Positions 32,406 to 42,161 of a DNA stretch of 42,733 nt are shown in pieces. The notes beneath the pieces were generated by a model, which worked only from the letters and a program-made list of their open reading frames with translations, made no database searches and was not told the origin of the DNA. Each line of letters opens with the position of its first letter. The first letter of the stretch is position 1. A program made the position numbers and the translations under genes. This DNA comes from Pseudomonas sp. GM80 (GTDB lineage Bacteria > Pseudomonadota > Gammaproteobacteria > Pseudomonadales > Pseudomonadaceae), in assembly GCF_000282515.1 (NCBI RefSeq), contig NZ_AKJD01000007.1, forward strand, positions 1 to 42,733, read 5' to 3'.

Positions 32406-35400
32406 TCAGTCCGGCAGCCAGCCCCACAGCCAGTGATTGAGGTTGTCACCGCGCAACATGAAATCGCGGTGCACCGCCTCTTTCAGTTCATCACCCATGC
32501 GGTAACTGGCTTCCGGGTCGGCCAGGTGCATGCGGATCGCCTGCAACCACTCGGCCGTGCTGTTGCTGTAGACCTTGGTACACGGCAAATGGCCGCGATA
32601 GGCCTCGGTGTCGGTGCAGATCACCGGGTAGCCGCAGGCACCGTATTCGAGCAGGCGCAGGTTGCTCTTGCAGTCGTTGAAGATGTGGAACTCCAACGGC
32701 GCCAGGGCCAGATCGAGATTCAGGCTCGCCAGTTTGAACGGGTAGCTTTGCAGGCTGATGGTCGAGTGGAATTCATGCACATAGGGGCGCAATCCCTCCG
32801 GGCACATACCGAAGAACACCCACTCGACTTCATTGGCAAGCTCGCGCACGACGTCGGCAATGATTTCCAGATCGCCGGTATGACTGGTGCCACCGCCCCA
32901 GCCGACGCGGGGTTTTTTCGAGGTGCGACGCTGACTGGTCAAGGTCGCCCACGGATCGGGCGGGAGCATATTCGGCACGATGCGAATCTCGCTGTGCATG
33001 CTCGACAACGCATCGGCCAGTGGCTGTGTGGTGACGACCACGCGATCGCAGAGGCCGATGCCCTCGCGCAACATCTGTTCGGTATTGACCGGTTTATTAC
33101 GCGCGTGGGTGTTCTTTTTCGGCGCGCTGACGATGTAGTCGTCGAGTTCGAAAATACGTAATGCGCCGGAGTATTTCTTCATGCGCAGAATGTCCCCGGC
33201 AGCGCCCTCGCTGTAGCGGCCCTGGAGGATGATGGTGTCCGGTGAAAGGCGTTCGATCTCGACGGTCGAGGGTGACTCGTATGCCACCCGGGCAATCACT
33301 CGGCCGGCAGCTTCAAGTTCACTCAAAGGGGCCGTGACCCGATAAAAACCCACGGCCGAACTGTTCACGGGCAACCCGAGCACCAGCGGCAAATCACGGC
33401 TGCAGAACGGATTCCAGTTATCGCGCAACGACGGCTCCAGGCTGAAGCTCGACACCCCCAGGCTCAACGCCGGACTGTAGGCCGGGTCCTTGGCGATCTT
33501 CGGCAGCCAGCGACGATAGAAGGTTTCCTGCTCCTGCTCGCGCAGCGCCGCCGTGGCCGCCCCAGCTGCAGGTGTTGCGTGCGGCGCGAGAACCACGCTG
33601 GCGTAAGGCGTCCAGACCAGCAGATAGCCCGCCTGACCGGCACGCAGACACAGGTCGACATCGCTCAGGCCGAGACTGAAAGTCTGCTCGTCAAACTGCT
33701 GCAACTCTTCGAAGACTTGCTTGCGCAGCATCAGGCAGTGACTGCTGAGCGCGCTCCAGTTCTGCGTGACATGCAGACGTTGCATGTAGCCGCGCGAAGC
33801 TGCGTCCTCGCCATAAAAAGGCGAGCCCACCGGCCCCGCCAACCCGAGAATCATCCCCGCGCTGACAATTGAACCCTCGGGGCCGAGAATTCGCGCGCCG
33901 ACGGCGGCGACTTCCGGACGTCGCGCATGGTTGAGCAACTCGTCGAGCCAGTCGCCTTCGCAAATCACACTGTGTGCGCTGAGCAACAACAGGTATTCAC
34001 CCGAGGCTTGCTCGGCGGCGAAGTTACGGATGGCCGCGTCGTTCGCATCGCCGGCATAACGCACCACCCGCAACATCGCTGCCCCCAGCTGAGCCATGGC
34101 ATCGAGCCATTCGCCCATGGCTGTGTCGCCGGCACCGGTGTCAACGATCAGGATCTCGTAATGGCCGTAGGCGGTACGCTCGATCACGCTTTCGACGCAA
34201 CGCTGCAAGGCGAACAACGCATCGCCCGCCTGCACGATGATCGAGACTTTGGGCTGCCCTTCGAGAAAATAATCGACGCGATTGATCAACGGCAAGGCGT
34301 CGTGGCGGATGGCATGCGCCACGCCGATACGGTCGAGATGCGCGGAAACCATCGCCGCGTTGCGCTCGATCACCGCAGGCAACGACAGCCAGTCGGCGTA
34401 CGTCAGGCTCGACTCCAGTTGAATCTCGGCAATGTGCTCGATCGCTTGGGGCCCGGCGGCTTCCACCAGGCGCCAGAGCAGATCGTGCGGCGCCAACTCA
34501 CCTTGCACCGGGTCAAAACCGCCGTGCTCGATAAAGCCCTGGCACGCGAACGCGAGCGTGCGCCCGACATACGGATAGGCACGCATGAGATCGAGATTGA
34601 AGTCGGGCTTGAACACCGGATCAATCGACTCACCGCCGATCAATGCGCCTTCATCGCTGTAGGCGCACTGCATGTGTTGCGAGGCGCTGATGCGCTCGGC
34701 CAGAATCAGCAGGGAAGATTCGCTGAGCCGATCGCCCGCGTGCAGCAGATAAAACCAGTCGGCACCTTCCAGTTGCGGCACCACGGCATTCAGCTGGCGC
34801 GCCCAATCCTGCTGGAACGGTAACTGGACAACCCGCTCACGGGCCGGGCATATCGCATCGGACAAAAGCAACACCGCTTGCGCTGAATAGAGCTGGGCGT
34901 CGAGGCTCGCCAGGGTGACCTCAAGCGCCCCGGCATCGGCACCGCTGTCGACGATGATCGGCACGATTTTCGCGCGTGAGGCCCAGCGGTCGATGCGTTG
35001 CGGCAGGAGCTTCTGCTCGATGTCGGAAAAGCGTCGGATCGCCAGCCACTCGCGATAGAAATCCGCGTAGCTCTCACTGGTACCGCCGACGCGGCCGTTC
35101 ACCACAGTGTTGCGATTACCCAGAATGCGCGCCACGCACAGTTCTTCCCAGGCATGCAGAGGGCCGTTGATTTTGCTCAGTTCGATGTAACGCACCCAGC
35201 CCGACGCAGGCGCCGCCTCACCCGTGCGGGCGGCCAGCATTTGCGTCAGCCACGTCCACTCGACGGTTGCAGCGCGAAGCATTTCAGGGGTTTTACTGAA
35301 GCGCTCGGGGTACAGCCGCTCAGTGCTCAACACCGTACTCAAGGCCGCCATGTTGCCGCGACGCAGCAGGCACACGAACAAGGCGAAATCGAGCATCGCG

Positions 35401-35978
35401 ACAAACCCGGCACCTTCTTGAATCAGCGACGGCAACAGCTCCAGCACATCGGCGCGACGCATAAGTGTCGAGCTGAAATTACCGATGAAATTCTTCGGTG
35501 TGCTGGCAAAAATCGCCAGCATGTCTTCACCTTTCAGTACGGCGTCCTGGGGCGAAAAACGGCAGTTGTCGACCCGTGGCGGCAGGATGAAATTGCCCGC
35601 ATCACTGAACATGCGCAATGCGCACACCAGGTTGACGTCAGCGTGCTCTACCAGCACTTGGGCCTGCAGCGCAATGCTCGGGGCGAACAGCCGATCGTCA
35701 TCGCACAACACTTTGACGAACTCGCCCTGCGCCTCTTCGATGCAACGCAAGACATTCTTCTGCAAGCCCAGACGCTGCGGATTACGCAGGTAACGGACCG
35801 GGCACGCCGGCTCGACAAACGATTCGACGATGTCGCGAATACGCCCATCCGCGGAGTCATCGCAGACAACAATCTCAAGATGTTCGTAAGTCTGCGCGAG
35901 GGCGCTCATCAACGCCTGTTCAAAAAAGCGCGGATTGCAAGCGGGGATGACGATGCTGACGAGGGGGTGTTGATTCAC
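32406..35978 (-). CDS. Giant multi-module glycosyltransferase (GT2 modules plus GT-B module), Fgt-like
   Basis: This 1190-residue protein directly follows flgL, the place of fgt1/fgt2 in P. syringae. The N-terminal GT2 domain begins PLVSIVIPACN and has Asp93-Asp94-Asp95 (VLCDDDRLF). A central decayed GT-A-like region contains YLLHAGDRLSESSL. A third GT2-like region begins PKVSIIVQAGDALFALQRCVES, and its acidic motif is replaced by LLSAHSVI. The C-terminal part (about 860-1190) is a GT-B glycosyltransferase, with GWGGGTSHTGD and NLRLLEYGACGYPVICTD. The start is GTG (no closer ATG; GAGAG lies nine bases upstream). No signal or membrane segment. Likely builds or extends the flagellin glycan. Confidence 0.87.
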   Translation of the reverse strand: MNQHPLVSIVIPACNPRFFEQALMSALAQTYEHLEIVVCDDSADGRIRDIVESFVEPACPVRYLRNPQRLGLQKNVLRCIEEAQGEFVKVLCDDDRLFAPSIALQAQVLVEHADVNLVCALRMFSDAGNFILPPRVDNCRFSPQDAVLKGEDMLAIFASTPKNFIGNFSSTLMRRADVLELLPSLIQEGAGFVAMLDFALFVCLLRRGNMAALSTVLSTERLYPERFSKTPEMLRAATVEWTWLTQMLAARTGEAAPASGWVRYIELSKINGPLHAWEELCVARILGNRNTVVNGRVGGTSESYADFYREWLAIRRFSDIEQKLLPQRIDRWASRAKIVPIIVDSGADAGALEVTLASLDAQLYSAQAVLLLSDAICPARERVVQLPFQQDWARQLNAVVPQLEGADWFYLLHAGDRLSESSLLILAERISASQHMQCAYSDEGALIGGESIDPVFKPDFNLDLMRAYPYVGRTLAFACQGFIEHGGFDPVQGELAPHDLLWRLVEAAGPQAIEHIAEIQLESSLTYADWLSLPAVIERNAAMVSAHLDRIGVAHAIRHDALPLINRVDYFLEGQPKVSIIVQAGDALFALQRCVESVIERTAYGHYEILIVDTGAGDTAMGEWLDAMAQLGAAMLRVVRYAGDANDAAIRNFAAEQASGEYLLLLSAHSVICEGDWLDELLNHARRPEVAAVGARILGPEGSIVSAGMILGLAGPVGSPFYGEDAASRGYMQRLHVTQNWSALSSHCLMLRKQVFEELQQFDEQTFSLGLSDVDLCLRAGQAGYLLVWTPYASVVLAPHATPAAGAATAALREQEQETFYRRWLPKIAKDPAYSPALSLGVSSFSLEPSLRDNWNPFCSRDLPLVLGLPVNSSAVGFYRVTAPLSELEAAGRVIARVAYESPSTVEIERLSPDTIILQGRYSEGAAGDILRMKKYSGALRIFELDDYIVSAPKKNTHARNKPVNTEQMLREGIGLCDRVVVTTQPLADALSSMHSEIRIVPNMLPPDPWATLTSQRRTSKKPRVGWGGGTSHTGDLEIIADVVRELANEVEWVFFGMCPEGLRPYVHEFHSTISLQSYPFKLASLNLDLALAPLEFHIFNDCKSNLRLLEYGACGYPVICTDTEAYRGHLPCTKVYSNSTAEWLQAIRMHLADPEASYRMGDELKEAVHRDFMLRGDNLNHWLWGWLPD

Positions 35979-35999
35979 GGCGGGTAACTCTCGAGCGGC

Positions 36000-36028
36000 G
36001 GGTCCCTGCCCTGTTCAGGCAGAGACCC
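36000..36028 (-). terminator. GC-rich hairpin between flgL and the large glycosyltransferase
   Basis: On the minus strand GGGTCTCTGCC and GGGCAGGGACCC form a long stem (with G-U pairs) around TGAACA. No T-run follows, so it is more likely an RNA-processing or mRNA-stabilising hairpin, or a weak attenuator, than a full terminator. Confidence 0.4.
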
Positions 36029-36073
36029 CGTAACCGCTTAGGAAAAGACGGTTGGCAACTCGACAGGCACGAC

Positions 36074-37639
36074 TCAGATCTTGTTGAACAAGCCCAGTTG
36101 CGCAATCTTGCTGAAGGCCAGTTGCGAAGCTTGCAACATGGTCTGTTGCAGGGTCAGGCGAGTCATTACTTCGGCCGGATCCGAGTCACGGATCGACGAT
36201 TGCGTTTGCGCGTTGGCCAGCACCAGCGACTGGTTGGTATCGCTCTGGGTGACCAGCGAGGCGCCGCGACCACCGACCGAGCTGATCGCGCTGGACAATT
36301 GATCGGTGCCGCTGGCCAGGTTGGCCTGACCGGAAGCCAGACCTGCCTGCAATTTCTGCGTGGCGATCGGATCACCATTGGTTGGCGTGTTCAGCACGCT
36401 TTTCAACTGGCTCACGGTGTCCAGAATGTTCTGGGTTTCGTGGGTGTTGACGGCCACGCTGAACTGGTCGTCCGCCGCCGGGGTGCCCGTCAGATTGAAG
36501 CTCACGCCCGATGCGGTAGCAACACCTGCAACCACGGTACCGCTGGATACTGGCTTGCTGTCGGCCGTCAATGGCGCGGCATACAGATCAAACGCGGTGG
36601 CGCTGGTGAATTTCATCACCGCCGAACCGGTCGGGAAACTGGCGTGATACGCCGCCGGGTCACTGATGCTGCTGCCAGTCACCTGAGCCGAAGACGGGTT
36701 GCCCGGGCTGCGGGTAGCGGTGAAGCTGTCCGGCTTGGCTGCCAGCGTGAACGTGTGGCCCGGCAACACTGTGCCAGGCACGTCACCCGTCTGCAGATTG
36801 ATGTTCAGGTTCAGATCGACGCCGCGGAAGCTGACGGTCTGACCGGCCTTGTTGGTTGGATCAAACGTACCACCCTGGCTGGCTTCGGCGGTCACATCGT
36901 TACCCGCCGAGTCGGTGATCTTCAACTGCGTACCGCTGACGAACGACACGTTGTACGGCTCGCCGCTGCGGAACTTGCTGTTATACGTCACGCTCGAGGA
37001 CACCTGGCCATTGGACAGGGTCACGCGACCATCATCGACGGCCGGTGCGGTCATGGACACTTGGCTGCGGCTGGTGTTGACGGCTTGCTGGAACGCTTCC
37101 CAACCGGTGACGTTGGTGGCCATTTTCATGGTGTCGCCAATCGCCAGATCGAGGGTCACCTGGTCACCGTTGTAGCTGTAGGTGCCGTCGTCGTTGCGGG
37201 AGAACGGAACGGTGTCGCCCTTGGAACCGGCGAAAATGTACTTGCCGTTTTCATCTTTGCTGTTCATCAGGCTGAGCAGTTGCTCTTCGATCTGACCCAG
37301 CTCCGAAGCAGTCGCCTGACGGTCGGCGTCGGTGTAACCGGCGTTACCGGCACCGACAGCCAATTCACGGGCGCGCTGCAGGACGTTGGTAATGCTGGTC
37401 ATGACCGATTCGGCTGTACCCAGAGTGCCCTTGATGGTGGTGGCATTGGTTTCGTACTGATCCAGCATCGAAGCCTGTTGACCCAATTGCAGCAGACGCG
37501 AGGCACCCACCGGATCATCTGCCGCCGTGTTGACGCGCACGAGGCTGCTTGCCTCTTCGCTGCTCTTGACCACGTTGGCAAAGTTTTTCTGATAGTTGGC
37601 TGCCGAGGACTCGTAAAACTGGCCGGTAGAAATGCGCAT
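36074..37639 (-). CDS. flgL: Hook-filament junction protein FlgL (HAP3)
   Basis: FlgL (521 residues) is the second junction protein between hook and filament. The N-terminus MRISTGQFYESSAANYQ and the C-terminus, with MTRLTLQQTMLQASQLAFSKIAQLGLFNKI, share the flagellin-like helical ends. It is much longer than enteric FlgL (about 317) because of an enlarged central region (about 180-430), as in other Pseudomonas. It begins 13 bp after flgK and is last of the flgHIJKL run, followed by a hairpin and then the giant glycosyltransferase gene. Confidence 0.97.
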   Translation of the reverse strand: MRISTGQFYESSAANYQKNFANVVKSSEEASSLVRVNTAADDPVGASRLLQLGQQASMLDQYETNATTIKGTLGTAESVMTSITNVLQRARELAVGAGNAGYTDADRQATASELGQIEEQLLSLMNSKDENGKYIFAGSKGDTVPFSRNDDGTYSYNGDQVTLDLAIGDTMKMATNVTGWEAFQQAVNTSRSQVSMTAPAVDDGRVTLSNGQVSSSVTYNSKFRSGEPYNVSFVSGTQLKITDSAGNDVTAEASQGGTFDPTNKAGQTVSFRGVDLNLNINLQTGDVPGTVLPGHTFTLAAKPDSFTATRSPGNPSSAQVTGSSISDPAAYHASFPTGSAVMKFTSATAFDLYAAPLTADSKPVSSGTVVAGVATASGVSFNLTGTPAADDQFSVAVNTHETQNILDTVSQLKSVLNTPTNGDPIATQKLQAGLASGQANLASGTDQLSSAISSVGGRGASLVTQSDTNQSLVLANAQTQSSIRDSDPAEVMTRLTLQQTMLQASQLAFSKIAQLGLFNKI

Positions 37640-37652
37640 GGTTTACGACTCC

Positions 37653-39713
37653 TTAAAGACTGTTGATCAGTGTGCTGAAGATTTCCTGCGCAGCCTTGAT
37701 GATCTGCGAGGACGCGGTGTAGTACTGCTGAAACTTGACCAGGTTGCCGGTTTCTTCGTCGAGGTCGACGCCGGACAGCGAATCGCGAGCGCCTTTGGCG
37801 TTGGCGAGGATCGCTTCAGTGGCGGCGCTGTCGAGTTTGCCCTGGGCGGCCTTGGCGCCCACGCCTTCGACCAGCTTGCCGTAGGCGTCGGTCAGGGAAA
37901 TACCTTTGCTGGCCGAACCGGTGTCGACGGTTTGCTTCGTCTGCAAATCAGCCAGTGCGGTGCCGTTGCGGTTGTCCAGCGTGCCGGGCTGGCTGAGCGA
38001 CACGTTGATCGCCGAACCCGAGCTTGGAGAGCCGGCAATGGTCATGTCGAAGCTGACGGAGTACTGAGTCGCAGGCGCTGGCGGAATCGCCGCACCGGTC
38101 GAGTCCTTGAGCGGAATGCTCAGGCTCAAGGTATTGCTTTGTCCTGGCTTGATGGTGCCGCTGCTGAGCACGCCACCCTTGGCATCCAGCAACTGATAAC
38201 CCTGGCTGGTGCCATCGGCCGACGGATCACCAAACACCACTTTGACCGGCGTCGAATACTTCATGCCGTTCTGCATCGCGGTGGTGGTCGTCGCATCGTA
38301 GATGTCGAACTGGGTCGTCAGGGTCGGTTGACCGCTGGCCGGAATCGACAGCGTGCCGCTACCGCCCGGCGCAATGGCGGCGCCCAACGGAGCGGCGATG
38401 GCCAGACGTTTGGAGTCGGTCATCTCGGTCTTGATGTTGGTGGCGGCATTGCGGGTCGGGGTGATCTTGAACGTGTCGCCCGCCGCTGCCGTGCCGCCAG
38501 TGAGTTTCAACGAGAAGCCGTCGATGACCGGTGGTGGGTTGGTGGTGGTGCTGAACGCGCCCATCGCGGTGCCTTCCGGCAGACGCTGCACGGTGTAGTC
38601 CGTGGCGCTGGTGAAAGTCACTTTGTAATCGTTGATGGTCAGCTTGCCGGTGTCTTCGATGCTGACATCGAATTTGCCTGAACCGGCGCTGTTGCCGATC
38701 GTGGCGGTGCTGCGCGAAGACATGTTGGCAGCGGTGTTGATGCTGTTGAACAGGTTGCCGCCGAAGTCACCGTTCTTGTCGATGCCTTGCGCCTGAATCG
38801 TGTTCATCTGATCGGCAACGACCAGCGCGACGCGACCGAGTTCGTTCATTGCCGGGTCGAGCACGGTGCTGCGATAACGCAGCAGGCCGCCAATTTCGCC
38901 ACCGGTGATGCCCGAGGTGATGTCGATGGTGCTGGAGCCGTTATTGAGCTGCAGGGCCATGCGCGATGGATCGGTTTTGCTTGGCGTGACTTCCAGCTTG
39001 CTGACCGTGCTGCCCATCACCAGCGGCTGACCGTTACCCAAGTAGATGTCCATGTTGCCGTCACGTTCGACGACCTGTGCGCCGGTGAAGGTCGACAGCT
39101 GACGAATCGTCTCGTTACGCGCATCGAGCAGCTCGTTGGGCTGCCCGCCGGCGTTGGAGATTTCGGAAATCTTCTGGTTCAGTTGGCCGATGGTCGCAGC
39201 GAGCTTGTTGACCTGGTCGGCCATGCTCGACAGGTTGCCGTTGATGTCCTGGTTCTGCGCATTCAACTGGCTGGACACCGAGTTGAAACGCGCGCTCAAG
39301 GCCTGCGCATCGCTGAGCAGCAGTTGGCGCGAAGCATCATCACCCGGCTTGGCGTTGACGTTCTGCACCGAGGCGAAGAACTTGGTCAGCGCGCCATTGA
39401 GGCCGGTGCCGCTGTCGGACAACAACTTGTCCAGTGGGGTGGCTTGCCCCAGATACGCCGCTGCATCGCTGTTGAGCGAGGTGGTGGTCTGCAATTGCGC
39501 ATCGATGTAGCTGTTGTACACCCGGCGCACGTCGGCGAGGGTGGTACCGGTGCCGATCCAGAGGTTGCCGTTCTGAATCGAGCTTTTTGAATTCTGCACG
39601 GTTTGCTGGCGCGAGTAGCCGGCCGTATCGACGTTGGCAATGTTGTTGCCGGTCACCATCAACGAAGATTGGCTAGCGGATAAACCCGACATCCCGATGT
39701 TGAGCAAACTCAT
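37653..39713 (-). CDS. flgK: Hook-filament junction protein FlgK (HAP1)
   Basis: FlgK (686 residues) forms the first junction ring on the hook. The N-terminus SLLNIGMSGLSASQSSLMVTGNNIANVDTAGYSRQ is diagnostic of rod/hook-type proteins. The C-terminal GVDLDEETGNLVKFQQYYTASSQIIKAAQEIFSTLI is the matching FlgK end. The protein is longer than the enteric form (about 550) through its middle region (about 330-590). It starts 22 bp after flgJ. A possible FliA site lies 165 bases upstream inside flgJ. Confidence 0.98.
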   Translation of the reverse strand: MSLLNIGMSGLSASQSSLMVTGNNIANVDTAGYSRQQTVQNSKSSIQNGNLWIGTGTTLADVRRVYNSYIDAQLQTTTSLNSDAAAYLGQATPLDKLLSDSGTGLNGALTKFFASVQNVNAKPGDDASRQLLLSDAQALSARFNSVSSQLNAQNQDINGNLSSMADQVNKLAATIGQLNQKISEISNAGGQPNELLDARNETIRQLSTFTGAQVVERDGNMDIYLGNGQPLVMGSTVSKLEVTPSKTDPSRMALQLNNGSSTIDITSGITGGEIGGLLRYRSTVLDPAMNELGRVALVVADQMNTIQAQGIDKNGDFGGNLFNSINTAANMSSRSTATIGNSAGSGKFDVSIEDTGKLTINDYKVTFTSATDYTVQRLPEGTAMGAFSTTTNPPPVIDGFSLKLTGGTAAAGDTFKITPTRNAATNIKTEMTDSKRLAIAAPLGAAIAPGGSGTLSIPASGQPTLTTQFDIYDATTTTAMQNGMKYSTPVKVVFGDPSADGTSQGYQLLDAKGGVLSSGTIKPGQSNTLSLSIPLKDSTGAAIPPAPATQYSVSFDMTIAGSPSSGSAINVSLSQPGTLDNRNGTALADLQTKQTVDTGSASKGISLTDAYGKLVEGVGAKAAQGKLDSAATEAILANAKGARDSLSGVDLDEETGNLVKFQQYYTASSQIIKAAQEIFSTLINSL

Positions 39714-39735
39714 GGTTCAAACCTTACTTTATGTT

Positions 39736-41034
39736 TTATAGAGGCGTTGTCGTAACGCCCGCCGCAGCGTAGTTCTGAGTTACGTTCATCTGCTTGGCAA
39801 TCTGCGAAATCTTTGTCGCGTAGTTCGGGTCGGTGGCGTAACCGGCCTTTTGCAACTCACGTACAAACTGTTCTGGGTTATCGGCCGACTTCAGCACTTC
39901 TTGATAGCGATTATTGCTCTGCAGCAAAGTCACCAGATCGTGGAAGCTGTCCTTGTACGAGGCGTAGGAACGGAACTCGGCCGTCTCCTTGACCATCGCA
40001 CCGTTGCGGAACTCGCTGGTGATCGCACGGGCCGAATCGCCCTTCCAGTTGCTGCTCGCCTTGATGCCGAACAGGTTGTGGCTGCTGCTGCCATCCTGTG
40101 CGCGCATGACCGATTTGCCCCAGCCGGTTTCCAGTGCGGCTTGCGCCACCAGATAACGCGGATCGACGCCGATGCGGTCGGCAGCTTCTTTGGCCATCGG
40201 CAGCATGGTGTTGACGAATTCGTCGGCGGAACTGAAGGCTTTTTTCGCCGGTGCCAACGGAATCTGCGCCATGGCGCGACCGTAAACCTGCATCTGGCCG
40301 CCGGAGGCTTTTTCGTTTTCCGCACGGGCCAGCCAGTCGCCGTTGTACAGCGCGCCGGAGCCGGTCGTCGCCGCCGCCGTCGTCGTTGCGCGTTGCGGCA
40401 ATTGCGTCGTGGCATTGGTCGTGGCCGACGGCACCAGGCCGGCGAGCAAACGGTCGGCCAGTTTCGGCGGCAAGGCCAGACGGCGCTGATTGATCATTTC
40501 CATGTCATTGCGATGCGCCAACTGCGTGTTCGGCGCACTCACCGAGCGCGACGCCCACAACGGACGCTCACCATTGAGGCGCGACAACGGCCCGTTGGTG
40601 GCGACGGTGCCGGCAGCAATCGGCGTTGCCACGGCCGCGGCCTTGGCCAGCGCGGCTTCCTGCTTGGCGGCGGACGCGGCAGCCGCCTCACCCGGCGCCA
40701 GCGGTTTGTTCTTCGACATCTGGCGCATCAGCACGTCAGCCAGACCAATACCACCGCCCTCGCGGGACAGCGACACCGCCAATTGCTGGTCGTACATTTC
40801 CTGATACTGCTTGGCTGCCGGCGTGTTCAGCGGGTTGTCCTGGCCCAGTGCCTCAGTGGCCGAACGCATCGACTTGAGCATTTCGCCGAGGAACAGCGAT
40901 TCGAATTCCTGCGCCACCTTGCGCATGTTCGCATCGCTGTCCTTGTCGCCGACCTTGAGCTGGTTCAGACGATTGAGGTCAGAGTAAGACCCCGAATCGC
41001 TGCTACTGACCAGACCGCTTTTGCGCATATCCAT
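39736..41034 (-). CDS. flgJ: Flagellar rod assembly protein and peptidoglycan hydrolase FlgJ
   Basis: FlgJ (432 residues) caps the growing rod and opens the peptidoglycan so that it can pass. The N-terminal rod-binding domain (about 35-110) has AQEFESLFLGEMLKSMRSA. An Ala/Thr-rich linker follows (about 113-230). The C-terminal N-acetylglucosaminidase domain (about 265-420) has Glu302 in VAQAALETGWGKS as the likely catalytic acid, and the family's Tyr-rich end (FVRELQKAGYATDPNYATKI). It begins 11 bp after flgI. The long linker explains its greater size than the enteric protein (about 315). Confidence 0.97.
   Translation of the reverse strand: MDMRKSGLVSSSDSGSYSDLNRLNQLKVGDKDSDANMRKVAQEFESLFLGEMLKSMRSATEALGQDNPLNTPAAKQYQEMYDQQLAVSLSREGGGIGLADVLMRQMSKNKPLAPGEAAAASAAKQEAALAKAAAVATPIAAGTVATNGPLSRLNGERPLWASRSVSAPNTQLAHRNDMEMINQRRLALPPKLADRLLAGLVPSATTNATTQLPQRATTTAAATTGSGALYNGDWLARAENEKASGGQMQVYGRAMAQIPLAPAKKAFSSADEFVNTMLPMAKEAADRIGVDPRYLVAQAALETGWGKSVMRAQDGSSSHNLFGIKASSNWKGDSARAITSEFRNGAMVKETAEFRSYASYKDSFHDLVTLLQSNNRYQEVLKSADNPEQFVRELQKAGYATDPNYATKISQIAKQMNVTQNYAAAGVTTTPL
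39878..39904 (-). promoter_or_regulatory. Possible internal FliA promoter for flgKL inside flgJ
   Basis: On the minus strand TCAAGAAG, then 11 bases, then a perfect GCCGATAA lie within the flgJ coding region, about 165 bases before flgK. The -10 and spacing are ideal and the -35 is partial. Enteric flgKL has its own FliA promoter. The match may be chance within coding sequence. Confidence 0.35.
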
Positions 41035-41045
41035 AAAGGTCGGCC

Positions 41046-42152
41046 TCAGATCACGATCAGGTCGGCTTGCAACGCGCCGGCCTGCTTCAATGCTTCAAGG
41101 ATCGCCATCAAGTCACCCGGCGCCGCGCCGACCTGGTTCACCGCACGCACGATCTCGTCGAGGGTGGTGCCCGGGCCGAATTTGAACATCGGTTTGGCTT
41201 CCTGCTCGGCGTTGACCCGCGAACGCGGTACGACAGCGGTCTGGCCGTTGGACAGCGGACCTGGCTGGCTGACAATCGGGTCTTCGGTGATGGTCACGGT
41301 CAGGCTGCCGTGGGTCACGGCGGCTGGCGAGACTTTCACGTTCTGGCCAATGACGATGGTGCCGGTGCGCGAGTTGATGATGACTTTCGCCACAGCCTGG
41401 CCCGGATCGACTTCGAGGTTTTCCAGGATCGACAGATAGTCGACGCGCTGGCTCGGATCGAGCGGTGCAGTCACGCGTACCGAGCCGCCGTCGATGGCTT
41501 GGGCCACGCCAGGGCCGAGCATGTCGTTGATCTTGTCGACGATGCGCTTGGCAGTGGTGAAGTCGGAACGGTTGAGGTTCAGCGTCAGGCTGTTGCCCTG
41601 ATTGAAACCACTCGGTACCGAACGCTCCACCGAAGCACCGCCAGGGATGCGACCGGCCGACGGAACGTTGACGGTGATCTTCGAACCGTCACGGCCTTCA
41701 GCATCAAAACCGCCGACCACCAGGTTGCCCTGAGCGACCGCATAGACGTTGCCATCGATACCCTTGAGCGGGGTCAGCAACAGGGTGCCGCCACGCAGGC
41801 TCTTGGAGTTACCGATCGAGGACACGGTGATGTCGACTTGCTGACCCGGTTTGGCGAACGCCGGCAAGTCGGCACTGATCGACACCGCCGCGACGTTTTT
41901 CAGCTGCACGTTGCCCGATCCCGGCGGTACCTTGATACCGAACTGCGAGAGCATGTTGTTGAAGGTCTGCAGGGTGAACGGGGTTTGCGTCGTCTGGTCG
42001 CCGGTGCCGTTAAGCCCGACCACCAGGCCGTAACCGATCAACTGGTTGGAACGCACGCCGGAAATGCTGGCGATATCTTTCAGCCGCTCGGCGTGGGCAC
42101 CAAAGGCTGCGGACATCAAGGTCGCAGCCAGCATCAGGTGTTTGAAATTCAA
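41046..42152 (-). CDS. flgI: Flagellar P-ring protein FlgI
   Basis: FlgI builds the periplasmic P-ring around the rod, in the peptidoglycan layer. A signal peptide ([16 protein letters not shown]) precedes the mature start [17 protein letters not shown], which is strongly conserved. The C-terminus ends [14 protein letters not shown], as usual. The first in-frame GTG is at 42161, directly after the flgH stop. TTG at 42152 is preferred because AGGTGG lies 5 bases upstream and the resulting N-terminus (NFKHLM after the start) matches what I recall of Pseudomonas homologues. ATG at 42137 would shorten the signal peptide. Product length is 368 residues. Confidence 0.95.
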   Translation of the reverse strand: MNFKHLMLAATLMSAAFGAHAERLKDIASISGVRSNQLIGYGLVVGLNGTGDQTTQTPFTLQTFNNMLSQFGIKVPPGSGNVQLKNVAAVSISADLPAFAKPGQQVDITVSSIGNSKSLRGGTLLLTPLKGIDGNVYAVAQGNLVVGGFDAEGRDGSKITVNVPSAGRIPGGASVERSVPSGFNQGNSLTLNLNRSDFTTAKRIVDKINDMLGPGVAQAIDGGSVRVTAPLDPSQRVDYLSILENLEVDPGQAVAKVIINSRTGTIVIGQNVKVSPAAVTHGSLTVTITEDPIVSQPGPLSNGQTAVVPRSRVNAEQEAKPMFKFGPGTTLDEIVRAVNQVGAAPGDLMAILEALKQAGALQADLIVI

Positions 42153-42161
42153 CGTAGCCAC

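Noticed and set aside
36098..37666. Plus-strand open frame of 522 codons opposite flgL
   Set aside because: It mirrors flgL almost end to end with no domain or plausible start signal; flgL on the other strand is certain.
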